64,000 nucleotides of DNA. Source: Saprospiraceae bacterium (GTDB lineage Bacteria > Bacteroidota > Bacteroidia > Chitinophagales > Saprospiraceae). The stretch is taken from assembly GCA_026129545.1 (NCBI GenBank), contig JAHCHX010000004.1, positions 186,001 to 250,000 on the forward strand, given 5' to 3'. Positions 51,102 to 59,783 of the stretch are shown piece by piece. Numbering within the stretch: the first letter of the stretch is position 1; each line of letters starts with the position of its first letter. Under the pieces are notes generated by a model. It did not search any database, was not told the DNA's origin, and worked only from the letters and a program-made list of their open reading frames with translations. The position numbers were made by a program, and so were the translations under genes.

Positions 51102-52625
51102 ATGTCAATACCAAAGGAGCCGCGGCAGCTGATGATCAACCTCATGTATCTGGTGTTGACCGCGCTATTGGCACTCAACGTGTCTGCCGAGGTAATGAAT
51201 GCCTTCTTCTCTTTGGACAAAGGGATGAAAACAAGTGGTGACATTGTGGACAACAACAACAATGCAATGCTTACGGGCATTTCGGCCACTGCTTCTGCTT
51301 ATCCAACAGAAAAGAACAAGGAGCTGGAATCAAAAGCCAACGAAGCACAGCGCATCGGTCAAGATTTCGTCAAATACATCGACGGTGTCAGGGCAAAGCT
51401 TTTCGATGTCGCCAAAGGCCCATCTAAGGCAGACCCAACCATTCCGCAAGATATTCGCAACAAAGACGTGACAACCAACCTCTTCATCAATGAAGGGCTT
51501 GGCAACGAGATCGAAGCGAAAATCAAGGAGACCCGTGAAAAGCTGCTCGCCCTTACTGGCAATGACCCAGAGGTAGCAAAGAGCCTGCCGCTCAACGTGG
51601 AGCCATTGCCTGAAAATACCAAAATGAAAAATTGGGCAGAACTTAAGTTCAAGCAAATGCCAGTTGCAGCATGTTTCCCGCTCTTGGGCAAAATGCAAAC
51701 CGATGCCAAGAGCTCGACCTCTGCCATTATGAACTGGGCAGCAGACCAGATGGGTAAAGTTGAAATCAAATTCGACGCATTCCAGCCTGCCGTCTCTGCC
51801 GAAAAAAGCTACGTCATCCAAGGCGAGAAATACGCAGCCGATATTTTCTTGAGCGCGTATAGCACTTCTGCCGACAACGTGAGCATCTCTGTGAATGGCA
51901 GTTCATTGCCAGTAAAAGAAGGCCTTGCTCACTTTGAGACTACTGCCAGTGGTCTGGGTGAAAAAACGTATAGCGTCAGCATCAACGTCAAAAACCCGCT
52001 CACGGGCGACGTGAAGAACTACACCAAGCAATTCAAGTATGAAGTCGGTCAGCGTTCCATTGCTGTCCAGTTGGACAAAATGAACGTGTTCTACATTGGC
52101 GTGGAAAACCCGATTTCCGTCTCTGCTGCGGGTGTTTCTTCCAACGACCTAAAAGTGAGTGGTTCAGGCGTGAGCGTCGCAAGTAAAGGTGGAGGTCACT
52201 ATATCGTGACTGCGACCACCCCCACAAACGATGCAACCATCACGGTATCCGCTCCGGGGGTCTCCCAAACGTTCAAGTATCGCGTGAAACGTATTCCTGA
52301 CCCTGTCCCGATGCTTGGCGCACGCCATCGCAGCAAGTCCATGGGTAATGGCGAGTTCAAAGCTCAAAGCTTTGTTGATGCTGTGTTGGAAAACTTCGAC
52401 TTTGAGGCTCGTTGCGAAATTGTTGGCTTTGAGGTCACTTATCTGCCCAAGCGTCAAGACCCAATCAGCCGCGTAAATGGTGGCAAACGTTTTACGGGTG
52501 ACGTGCAAGCTTTGGTGAATCAGGCCAAACCCGGCGACAGTTATTTCTTCGACGACATCAAGTGCAAATGCCCAGGCGATGCCGCTGCTCGTAACATCGG
52601 TGGTCTTGCCTTCAAGATTCAGTGA
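51102..52625 (+). CDS. gldM: Gliding motor/T9SS protein GldM
   Basis: 507 residues. A short cytoplasmic N-terminus (MSIPKEPRQLMINLMYLVLT) runs into one transmembrane helix (LVLTALLALNVSAEVMNAFF), which carries the conserved Glu of the motor. The long periplasmic part has four domains, the last with YIGVENPISVSAAGVSSNDL, SGSGVSVASKGGGHYIVTAT and GFEVTYLPKRQDPISRVNGG. GldM passes motion from the GldL ring to the GldK/GldN ring through the periplasm. It follows gldL at 87 nt and precedes gldN at 95 nt across a hairpin. Confidence 0.95.
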   Translation: MSIPKEPRQLMINLMYLVLTALLALNVSAEVMNAFFSLDKGMKTSGDIVDNNNNAMLTGISATASAYPTEKNKELESKANEAQRIGQDFVKYIDGVRAKLFDVAKGPSKADPTIPQDIRNKDVTTNLFINEGLGNEIEAKIKETREKLLALTGNDPEVAKSLPLNVEPLPENTKMKNWAELKFKQMPVAACFPLLGKMQTDAKSSTSAIMNWAADQMGKVEIKFDAFQPAVSAEKSYVIQGEKYAADIFLSAYSTSADNVSISVNGSSLPVKEGLAHFETTASGLGEKTYSVSINVKNPLTGDVKNYTKQFKYEVGQRSIAVQLDKMNVFYIGVENPISVSAAGVSSNDLKVSGSGVSVASKGGGHYIVTATTPTNDATITVSAPGVSQTFKYRVKRIPDPVPMLGARHRSKSMGNGEFKAQSFVDAVLENFDFEARCEIVGFEVTYLPKRQDPISRVNGGKRFTGDVQALVNQAKPGDSYFFDDIKCKCPGDAAARNIGGLAFKIQ

Positions 52626-52632
52626 AGTAAAT

Positions 52633-52670
52633 TGGCTTCAGTCGTATCTTGAAAGATAGGGCTGAAGCCA
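52633..52670 (+). other. Hairpin between gldM and gldN
   Basis: 9-bp arms TGGCTTCAG (52633-52641) and CTGAAGCCA (52662-52670), with a further ATCTT/AGAT pairing inside. No T-run follows, so it is more likely a processing, stability or partial-attenuation site than a full terminator. Confidence 0.55.
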
Positions 52671-52719
52671 GTTAAATTGCTAAACACATCATCTGCTAAT
52701 CAACCCACCTCTGCGAGTC

Positions 52720-53601
52720 ATGCAAACTTTAATTAAATGGACTTGCCTGTGCCTGCTGACGCTCCTTTCGACGACCGTTCTGCACGCTCAGTATCCCGAA
52801 GAAATCGAAGTGAACACCGAAGAAGTAACCATGGAAGACCCGAGCGATGCCCCGCTCGACGAAGTGGTGAAAAAAGACATCATGCAGCAGCGCCGCGTGT
52901 TGGCCTATCAACCCGTGCGCGAGAGCGACATCTTCTGGGAGAAACGGATATGGCGCATCATTGACGTGCGCGAAAAAATGAACCTTCCTTTCGCATACCC
53001 AGAGGAACCTTTCTTCAAGCTGCTATCCGATGCCGCTACGAAAGGTGATTTGCCGGTGTATGCTATTGACGGGACGGACAAGTTCAATAAGCGCATGAGT
53101 ACCGACGACGTACTTTCCATGCTTTCCAAAACAGACACGGTTGTCACTTTTGACCCGGAAACCTACGAGGAAAAAGTGCAAATCGTCCGCAACGACATCA
53201 ACTGGGAAGACGTGAAGCGTTTCCGCGTGAAGGAGGTGTGGTTCTTTGACAAAGAGACCTCCACGCTCCAAGTGCGTATTCTAGGCATTGCTCCTTTGAT
53301 TGACGTAAAAGACAACGAGGGCAATTTCCGCTTCGAGAAGCCGATGTTCTGGGTTTATTATCCCCACGCCCGTGAGTTGTTTGCTCGCCACCGCGTGTTC
53401 ACGATGGGCGGCAACACCAATGCCACCATCTCGTGGGAAGACCTCTTTGAAATGCGCTACTTCGCTAGCTACATCTACAAAGAGTCGAACGTTTATGACC
53501 GCAAATTGGAACAGTACCTTCAAGGGGTTGACCTGTTGATGGAGTCTGAAAAAATCAAAAATGAGATTTTCAACTTCGAGCACGACCTCTGGCAGTATTG
53601 A
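52720..53601 (+). CDS. gldN: T9SS protein GldN
   Basis: 293 residues with signal peptide (LCLLTLLSTTVLHAQ). Family blocks: DIFWEKRIWRIIDVREKMNL, PFAYPEEPFFKLLSDAATKG, NWEDVKRFRVKEVWFFDKET, LGIAPLIDVKDNEGNFRF and PMFWVYYPHARELFARHRVF. GldN forms the periplasmic ring with GldK at the outer membrane. Last gene of gldLMN; a perfect palindromic terminator follows. Confidence 0.95.
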   Translation: MQTLIKWTCLCLLTLLSTTVLHAQYPEEIEVNTEEVTMEDPSDAPLDEVVKKDIMQQRRVLAYQPVRESDIFWEKRIWRIIDVREKMNLPFAYPEEPFFKLLSDAATKGDLPVYAIDGTDKFNKRMSTDDVLSMLSKTDTVVTFDPETYEEKVQIVRNDINWEDVKRFRVKEVWFFDKETSTLQVRILGIAPLIDVKDNEGNFRFEKPMFWVYYPHARELFARHRVFTMGGNTNATISWEDLFEMRYFASYIYKESNVYDRKLEQYLQGVDLLMESEKIKNEIFNFEHDLWQY

Positions 53602-53636
53602 TACAAGGGCCTTGGGCCAAACATTATGAACAAAGC

Positions 53637-53670
53637 AACGGGGCTTGGTCGAATTCGACCAAGCCCCGTT
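53637..53670. terminator. Perfect 34-bp palindrome, bidirectional terminator after gldN
   Basis: Two perfect 17-bp arms, AACGGGGCTTGGTCGAA and its inverse, meet without a loop (centre GAATTC). It lies between convergent gldN and the Smr-domain gene, so it can end both transcripts. Confidence 0.75.
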
Positions 53671-53687
53671 CTATTTGATGCGATATT

Positions 53688-54734
53688 TCAATCCAACGCA
53701 ACCTCTGTTGCTCCGTAGCCGTATTTGTGGTGGTATTCGTTCTTGAACTTTGCCACATGGGGATGTGCTCGCAGATGCGCAGCAACGGCTTCGCGGAGTT
53801 TTCCTTCCCCCACGCCATGAATCACAAAAATGCGCGGCACGCCGAGCCGCACGGCTTTGTCCAAAAATCGTTCGAAGTGAAGCATTTGAATGCGCAAAAT
53901 CTCCCCCTTGTCGAGACGAGCGTGGCCGTTCAACAGTTTTTCGATATGTAAATCGATCTCAGGAATGAAATTGGCGAACTCCTCCACGTTGTAGGCGCTA
54001 CGGGGGGACGAGTGATGGTGTTGAAACGGCTTAGGCTTCTTGGCTTTTTGCTGGGTGTAATCCTTCAGGTTGTCAGTAGCCGACATTTGTGGCTCGAAGG
54101 AATTGAGCAGTTGGAAATGATGGGCGAGCAGGTTCAGAATCGGCACGGTTTGCGCGTTGTTGAAAAATTGTTTTGGACGAATTTTCAAATCATTTTGAAG
54201 CGGTTCGTCCAGTCCTGCGGTAGTGATGCGGCGAACGGTGATGGCTGTTTCCAATGAGTCATTCAGGTCGTCGAGCAGCATATCACCCAATTCGAGCGCC
54301 GTTTGTGCCCCTATTTTATCGTCAATGACCAATACATCCCGAGAAGCCGTGAAAAGGTCGAACTCCAAGAGGAATTCATAACGGGTATCGTTGATGAGCC
54401 AAGCCTTGTATCGTGTCACACTCTCGTCGCGCCCCGGCATAGGTTCAAAGGCGAGCTGCAAGCCTTTAGGTTTCAGAATGTGATACTGTGCGGTGAGTCT
54501 TCGTCGGGGCGGCGGCTCTGGTTTTTTCACCCCGCTGCTTGGTATGGATTTTGCCGATGTGGATACTGTTTCCGCTTCTTCATTTCTTATCAAATCCTCT
54601 TCAAAAGCAGGTATTTCCAAATCGGGGTCATTGTTGAGCCTTACCTGCAACATGCCTTCGCCCAGTAGCGCCGTAACGGTGCCACCCTCCCCTGTGTAGC
54701 GAAAACGAACTTTTGTGCCAATGGCGAAAAGCAT
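53688..54734 (-). CDS. Smr-domain protein (DUF2027 + C-terminal Smr)
   Basis: 348 residues. The N-terminal part (MLFAIGTKVRFRYTGEGGTV) is a small beta-barrel-like DUF2027 domain with GEGMLQVRLNNDPDLEIPAF. The middle has a beta-sandwich pattern (YEFLLEFDLFTASRDVLVID). The C-terminal Smr domain has EIDLHIEKLL, MLHFERFLDKAVRLGVPRIF and VIHGVGEGKLREAV, where HGVG/GKLR is the nicking-endonuclease motif also found in MutS2. DNA or RNA binding and cleavage are inferred from the Smr fold. Its start is only 20 nt from that of the divergent gene at 54755. Confidence 0.85.
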   Translation of the reverse strand: MLFAIGTKVRFRYTGEGGTVTALLGEGMLQVRLNNDPDLEIPAFEEDLIRNEEAETVSTSAKSIPSSGVKKPEPPPRRRLTAQYHILKPKGLQLAFEPMPGRDESVTRYKAWLINDTRYEFLLEFDLFTASRDVLVIDDKIGAQTALELGDMLLDDLNDSLETAITVRRITTAGLDEPLQNDLKIRPKQFFNNAQTVPILNLLAHHFQLLNSFEPQMSATDNLKDYTQQKAKKPKPFQHHHSSPRSAYNVEEFANFIPEIDLHIEKLLNGHARLDKGEILRIQMLHFERFLDKAVRLGVPRIFVIHGVGEGKLREAVAAHLRAHPHVAKFKNEYHHKYGYGATEVALD

Positions 54735-54754
54735 GGTACTAATCTCTTAAACTG

Positions 54755-56014
54755 ATGCCGAAAGGCGACACTTCGATGACTGTGGAAAAAGATAATTTTT
54801 TGTCCGCAAAAATAATAGCTGCTCCTGAAACGAACATCTCTCAACAAGGTTCGGAAAAGGCGGCGGCAACTCATCCCAACCGACATCTCTCCATTGATTT
54901 TTATCGAGGGCTTGTGGTGACATTCATGATTTTGGTGAACTCGCCGGGGTCTGTGCAATATGCGTATGCGCCTCTTCAACACGCTAAATGGTTTGGCTGC
55001 ACTTTGGCTGATGTCGTGTTTCCGTCTTTTCTCTTCATCGTGGGAGTGGCATCATGGTTTTCCTTTGCGAAATACAATCGCCAATGGTCTGCCTCGGTGG
55101 GGTACAAAATTTTGAAACGTGTCTTGTTGATTTTTATCGTTGGGCTGCTGCTCAATAAATTTCCTGTCTTTTGGAAAGATCTTGACCACTGGCGCGTCAT
55201 GGGCGTGTTGCAGCGGATTGCGTTGAGTTATGGCTTGGCGGCGGTGCTTGTGCTGACGCTGAGTTGGCGGGCGTTGATACCTGCCACTATCGGCATATTA
55301 TTGCTCTACTGGGGGTTGCTCAATTGGTTTGTGATGCCGGGCGGCGACCCTTATGGGCAAAACACCAATGCGATGTTTGTGCTTGACCGATGGATTTATG
55401 GCGTGGAAATAGATGCCGCAGAGGGAATTGACCAGTTCCTGTTCGGTGAACAGCACCACTTTCGCGGACATGGTTTTCATTTTGACTCGGAGGGTTTGCT
55501 GGGCACGCTGCCTTCCGTGGCGACGGTGATTTTGGGGTGGCTTAGTGCTTCTTTGTTGTCGCGTTTCGATGCGCGAAAGGATGTCTTGCTTCGAAGCCTG
55601 CTTGCGTTAGGGGTATTTTGCGGGTTTGTTGGGCTTGCATGGGGCATGGTTTTCCCCATCAGCAAAAAACTGTGGACCAGTTCGTATGTGCTCTACGCGG
55701 GAGGGATTTCCATCATTTTGCTGGCAGCTTGCGTTTGGCTAATTGACGTGCGAAAATGGCGCAAGGGCGTTACTTTTTTTCTTGTGTTTGGTGCCAACCC
55801 GCTGTTTGTGTTTGTGTTGTCGGAGGGCATTTTGCAGACACTCTGGTACATTCAAACCAGTGAGGGCAATGCACAAGATTGGCTTTTCAATCACTCGTTC
55901 AGGCACATAGACAATGGTAAGTTTGGCTCTTTGTTGTTCGCCATGAGTTTCACGTTCTGTTGCTGGTTGGTATGTCGGTGGCTTTATGTGCGGCGTATTT
56001 TTATCAAGCTTTGA
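54755..56014 (+). CDS. HGSNAT/NagX-like transmembrane acyltransferase (DUF5009)
   Basis: 419 residues with ~10-11 membrane helices. Family motifs: HLSIDFYRGLVVTFMILVNS, GCTLADVVFPSFLFIVGVA (the FPxFLFxxG block), HWRVMGVLQRIALSYG (RxxGxLQRIAL) and GLLGTLPSVATVILGW. The human relative acetylates heparan-derived glucosamine across the lysosomal membrane using acetyl-CoA. Bacteroidota relatives are often near N-acetylglucosamine uptake genes, but none are adjacent here. Alternative start: ATG at 54776 (MTVEKDN). It ends 22 nt before the convergent GSCFA gene. Confidence 0.88.
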   Translation: MPKGDTSMTVEKDNFLSAKIIAAPETNISQQGSEKAAATHPNRHLSIDFYRGLVVTFMILVNSPGSVQYAYAPLQHAKWFGCTLADVVFPSFLFIVGVASWFSFAKYNRQWSASVGYKILKRVLLIFIVGLLLNKFPVFWKDLDHWRVMGVLQRIALSYGLAAVLVLTLSWRALIPATIGILLLYWGLLNWFVMPGGDPYGQNTNAMFVLDRWIYGVEIDAAEGIDQFLFGEQHHFRGHGFHFDSEGLLGTLPSVATVILGWLSASLLSRFDARKDVLLRSLLALGVFCGFVGLAWGMVFPISKKLWTSSYVLYAGGISIILLAACVWLIDVRKWRKGVTFFLVFGANPLFVFVLSEGILQTLWYIQTSEGNAQDWLFNHSFRHIDNGKFGSLLFAMSFTFCCWLVCRWLYVRRIFIKL

Positions 56015-56035
56015 GCAAAACGAGGAAAGCAGTAT

Positions 56036-57052
56036 TCAGCAGTTTTTTTGAAACCATTGGATTTCCTGTTCAAAGTTCAGCTCAGGCCACGTTTGCCTCA
56101 GCTGCTCGATGGCTGCCAACTGCGATTGGGCGAATGTCCGATATTCGGCGGTGTTCGGGTGAAAAGGGCGGTGTTTGGCCGCTGAAGTGATTTTTCCGAT
56201 ACGTTCATTCAAGCTTTTTGTTTGTGGCGAAAAAAAGGAGTTTGAAAAAAAATCCCAGATGTATTGAATGGCCACCTCGGATGGATGCACCATGTCGGCG
56301 GCGTAAAAACGATAATCGCGCAAATCGTCGAGCAGCATCTCGTAAGCCGGGAAATAGTGCGCGTAGGGCAATCGCTGACATATCTCCGCGCAAGCCAGCA
56401 CCAGCGTGGCTTTGCTGCGTTGGTTGGCCACCATACCGCTTCGCAAATGTCGCACGGGGCTAACAGTCAGCACCACTTCCAACGCCTCGTTGCTGGATTT
56501 CAGCTTTTGCAGTAGTTCGACAGTGCTGTGGACAATTTCAGGCACGGTGAGGCGACGTTCAGAAAAAAGCGCGGCAGGCATTTTGTGGTTGTTGGCGACG
56601 ATGCGAGCAGATGCTTTCTTCCCGTGCGGTGCCGCGCTTGATTCTTTGAGCATGAAAACATCAGCCGTGCCAAAAGTGAGGAGCAGACGGGTCGTTTGTT
56701 GGAGAAAACCGACGGCTTCGGTATATGCCGCGTTGATGCCTGCCAGCATCTCGTCCTTGTCCGGCTTCGAGAATCGCCCGTGGTGCGCCCAACTATGCCA
56801 CAGCCCCGCATATTCGAAGATATCCTGCTCCTGAAAAAAATGCCGGCCTGCGGCCAATCGTTCCAAGCCTTGTATCATGGAGGTGGGATTGTACACAATG
56901 CCGAACGGATTGGTCAGGATGGGAAATTTGAACGCTGCCAAGCGCTCGCCGATATGCTCCGTGAAACAAGAGCCGACGAGCATAATTCGGTCTTCGTGGC
57001 TGATTTGGAAGGGTGCTGGTTGCGCTTTCAGCGCCGTGCGAAAGGTCTCCAT
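56036..57052 (-). CDS. GSCFA-domain protein
   Basis: 338 residues. The namesake motif is IMLVGSCFTEHIGERL, followed by NPFGIVYNPTSMIQGLERLA, YAGLWHSWAHHGRFSKPDKD, LLLTFGTADVF, VVLTVSPVRHLRSGMVANQR and DMVHPSEVAIQYIWDFF. This SGNH/GDSL-like fold, with Ser in GSCF and Asp/His in DMVHP, suggests a hydrolase or esterase, but no activity is established. Common in Bacteroidota. Cytosolic, with no signal peptide. Confidence 0.9.
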   Translation of the reverse strand: METFRTALKAQPAPFQISHEDRIMLVGSCFTEHIGERLAAFKFPILTNPFGIVYNPTSMIQGLERLAAGRHFFQEQDIFEYAGLWHSWAHHGRFSKPDKDEMLAGINAAYTEAVGFLQQTTRLLLTFGTADVFMLKESSAAPHGKKASARIVANNHKMPAALFSERRLTVPEIVHSTVELLQKLKSSNEALEVVLTVSPVRHLRSGMVANQRSKATLVLACAEICQRLPYAHYFPAYEMLLDDLRDYRFYAADMVHPSEVAIQYIWDFFSNSFFSPQTKSLNERIGKITSAAKHRPFHPNTAEYRTFAQSQLAAIEQLRQTWPELNFEQEIQWFQKNC

Positions 57053-57089
57053 CTTTAAATGACGAACAATAATTTATCGGCAAACTTGC

Positions 57090-57097
57090 TACTTTTG
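57090..57097 (+). promoter_or_regulatory. Candidate -7 box (TACTTTTG) for the 57.2-59.7 kb pair
   Basis: Exact TAnnTTTG match, 73 nt before the ATG at 57170, in the gap between the divergent GSCFA gene and the hypothetical gene. No second box is clear. Confidence 0.5.
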
Positions 57098-57169
57098 GCG
57101 CTCATTTTCAACCCCGCGCCACTGCTCAAAAAAATGGAGCATGCGTGTTGAAAACCGAAACACCGCAGC

Positions 57170-58495
57170 ATGAGCATCTTCGAACGCCTCTTTGGTACTG
57201 ACAAAAACACACCGCCACCCGACATTCCGTTTGGCAGATATACCGATGCCTACAAAACAGAGACGCAACAACGAGCCTTCGAGCGTTCGCTGGAGCTTTT
57301 CGACGAAGGCAAACACTTGGAAGCCTATCGGGAATTCATGGCCTATCTGAAAGACCCGTTGGCCGACAACATCACTTGGAATGACAGGGGGGACACCCTC
57401 GAATTTCAGTTTTGGCAAGGCTCACAACAAGTCTCAGGCATCGCAACCAGCGAAAAAGTGAAGGCCGAGAGCAAAATCGCTCGTGCCGACGACCTCAACG
57501 TGGGTTTCCTGCGGCGGCTGATGGAGGCTAATTTCAACCTCAAATTCAGCCGCTTTGCGCTAGCCCCCGACAATGCGCTCGCTATCCTGTTCGACACGCA
57601 CGTGACCGATGGCTCCCCATACAAACTCCTCTACGCGCTCCGCGAACTGGCCATCCATGCCGACAAGCAGGACGACTTGCTGCTCGACGAGTTCAAGAGC
57701 CTCCGCCCGGCACAAGAACGTACCTACGGCGACATACCCCAGTCCGAAAAGGAGACCAAACTCAACTTCCTCAAGCGACAAATCGAGTCGGCATTTGCCG
57801 AAATGGATAAGGCTAAGCCTGACCCCAACACATATCCCGGCACTTATGCCTACATGCTGCTGGCGCTGGCGTTCAAGTTGGATTATCTCGTTCGGCCAGA
57901 GGGCTTTATGATGGATACGATGGAGCGGATTCACGGCATTTATTTTGCCAAAAACGACCGCACGCCCCAAGTCAAAGTGGTCAGCATCCGCAAGGAATAT
58001 CAAAAACTCTTGGACCGCCCACAGGAGGCTTTTTTCAAGGAAATGTACCGCACGCGCAGCACCTTCGGCATCAACCCGCCTGTGCACCACGACACCATTG
58101 TCAATCTCATCGAGGGTGAGCTGCCCAACATGGAGTGGCCGCTCCAACAGAACTTTGAAGTATTGGCGTTGGCCGTGCCGCAATATGTGGCGGGCTTTGC
58201 CTTGTTTCACTATGCGCCCCCCAAACCCGACCGCGAGCTTTTTCACTTGTTTTTCCAAATCATGGAGCCTTCCTTCTTTCGAGAGCTGGGCTTCAAAATA
58301 CCCTTCGTGGACGTGAGCGGACGGCTTCACCGCGGAGAAATCGTCAAGGCTATTCGGAATGTTGCCGAGCGCAATCGCCCCCAATACCCGCGCTTGCGTC
58401 CCGACACTGACAAGTTGGATTTTGCATCGCCCGTGCTTTTCGCCAAATCCTATTTGTTGATGATAAAGGAACTCAATCTCATGCGAGAAAACTGA
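57170..58495 (+). CDS. Hypothetical protein, possibly YbjN/secretion-chaperone-like
   Basis: 441 residues, soluble, no signal peptide or membrane helix. I do not recognise a named family. Residues ~85-170 (FQFWQGSQQVSGIATSEKVK ... NFNLKFSRFALAPDNALAIL) resemble the YbjN/type III secretion chaperone fold; this is a low-confidence impression. The C-terminus (ALAVPQYVAGFALFHYAPPK ... MEPSFFRELGFKIPFVDVSG) looks globular. It ends 16 nt before the start of the protease gene at 58511, so the pair is almost certainly an operon. The shared context and the YbjN-like tail on the protease suggest they act together. Confidence 0.6.
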   Translation: MSIFERLFGTDKNTPPPDIPFGRYTDAYKTETQQRAFERSLELFDEGKHLEAYREFMAYLKDPLADNITWNDRGDTLEFQFWQGSQQVSGIATSEKVKAESKIARADDLNVGFLRRLMEANFNLKFSRFALAPDNALAILFDTHVTDGSPYKLLYALRELAIHADKQDDLLLDEFKSLRPAQERTYGDIPQSEKETKLNFLKRQIESAFAEMDKAKPDPNTYPGTYAYMLLALAFKLDYLVRPEGFMMDTMERIHGIYFAKNDRTPQVKVVSIRKEYQKLLDRPQEAFFKEMYRTRSTFGINPPVHHDTIVNLIEGELPNMEWPLQQNFEVLALAVPQYVAGFALFHYAPPKPDRELFHLFFQIMEPSFFRELGFKIPFVDVSGRLHRGEIVKAIRNVAERNRPQYPRLRPDTDKLDFASPVLFAKSYLLMIKELNLMREN

Positions 58496-58510
58496 CCCAC
58501 ACCAAGCCTT

Positions 58511-59650
58511 GTGCCTCGAAAACAGGTTTTGAAACCACCACCCAATGTCCCGATATTTGAAATGAGCGATTTTGTAGAAACATACCGCAACGTCATTGTC
58601 CAAATAGCCACGCCCAACAGCACTGGCACTGGTTTTTATTTGCGCGACCGAGGAATCATCGTCACCAACCATCATGTGGTGGAAGGCAGCCGGGCAGTAG
58701 TGGTGGAAGGGGCTAAGTTTGCCAAGCAGCTCTCCCTTGTGCGCTACTCCGACCAACGCTACGACTTGGCCTTTCTCGAAGGCCCCAAAGCCCTCTCCGA
58801 GGAATTGCCCGAAGTGCGGCTTGGCGTGGACAAGGTGCTGCGCGAGCGCGACCCCGTGACGGCGATGGGGCACCCTTTTGGGCTGAAATTTTCGGTGAAA
58901 AGCGGCATCGTGTCCAACACCCGCGAGGTGATGAACGGAATCCCCTATCTGCATATTGACGCGGCACTCAACCCCGGCAATTCGGGGGGGCCATTGGTGG
59001 ACAACGACGGAGAGATTGTCGGCATCAACACCTTCGTCATTCGCGACGGCGACAACACGGGCTTTTCGCTGCCCGTCCATTTTTTGGAAGAATCATTGGA
59101 GGGTTTTCTGAAACTCAACACCGACGACGCGTGCCGTTGCCCAGCCTGCCTCAACATCGTGACCACGGAAACGGTGGAAAATGGTTTTTGCTCTTTTTGT
59201 GGCAACAAAGTGGAACTGCCCTCAGCCGTGGAAGAATATGTGCCATCGGGCGTGCCCAAAACCATCGAAGCACTGATAGGCCGCATCGGACACGACGTGG
59301 CATTGAGTCGGTGCGGTCCGAACGCGTGGGAAATCAGGCAAGGCAGCGCCAAAATCCTCATCACCTATCACGACAAAAGCGGGCTGATGTCTGCCGATGC
59401 CGTTTTGTGCCAGTTGCCCAAGGAAAACATCAAGCGCCTCTACGAGTACCTGCTCCGCGAAAACTATCAGAATGAGGCGCTTACGCTCAGTGTGCACGAC
59501 CAAGACATCGTGCTTTCCTTGCTCATTTTCGACCGCTATCTCAATGAGGAAACGGGGCAGCAAATGTTGCAGAACCTGTTTGAAAAGGCCGACCATTACG
59601 ACGATATTCTGGTGAACGAGTATGGAGCGACTTGGAAGATGGATGATTAG
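58511..59650 (+). CDS. Trypsin-like (HtrA-type) serine protease with zinc ribbon and YbjN-like tail
   Basis: 379 residues from the GTG at 58511; an ATG at 58562 (MSDFVETYR) would also leave the domain intact. Catalytic residues: His55 (VTNHHVV), Asp85 (YDLAFLEG) and Ser158 (NPGNSGGPL). HPFGLKFSVKSGIVS and NTGFSLPVHFLEESL match HtrA/DegP-like cores. There is no signal peptide and no PDZ domain. Instead, a zinc ribbon (CPAC 210-213, CSFC 227-230) leads to a C-terminal domain (QGSAKILITYHDKSGLMSAD ... EYLLRENYQNEALTLSVHDQ) resembling YbjN. The protein is therefore probably cytoplasmic. Second gene of an operon with the hypothetical gene at 57170. Confidence 0.85.
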   Translation: MPRKQVLKPPPNVPIFEMSDFVETYRNVIVQIATPNSTGTGFYLRDRGIIVTNHHVVEGSRAVVVEGAKFAKQLSLVRYSDQRYDLAFLEGPKALSEELPEVRLGVDKVLRERDPVTAMGHPFGLKFSVKSGIVSNTREVMNGIPYLHIDAALNPGNSGGPLVDNDGEIVGINTFVIRDGDNTGFSLPVHFLEESLEGFLKLNTDDACRCPACLNIVTTETVENGFCSFCGNKVELPSAVEEYVPSGVPKTIEALIGRIGHDVALSRCGPNAWEIRQGSAKILITYHDKSGLMSADAVLCQLPKENIKRLYEYLLRENYQNEALTLSVHDQDIVLSLLIFDRYLNEETGQQMLQNLFEKADHYDDILVNEYGATWKMDD

Positions 59651-59679
59651 AGCGCAACATCAACTATCCCGAATTCGGG

Positions 59680-59779
59680 CACTTCACGCCGCCAAGTTTT
59701 GGGCATGGCCAAAAGCGCAATCTGTTGAAAACCAAGGATATTTCATGGTCATCTGACAAATCCCAGCGAATCAAGGTAT
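59680..59779 (-). repeat. Repeat B4: ~100-bp family B element (minus orientation)
   Basis: On the minus strand it starts TACCTTGATTCGCTGGGA and continues TTTGTCAGATGACCATGA, ending CAAAACTTGGCGGCGTGAAG. It contains a small hairpin TTTTGG/CCAAAA. It lies directly upstream of the truncated Rpn-type gene and may mark the breakpoint. Confidence 0.7.
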
Positions 59780-59783
59780 ATTT

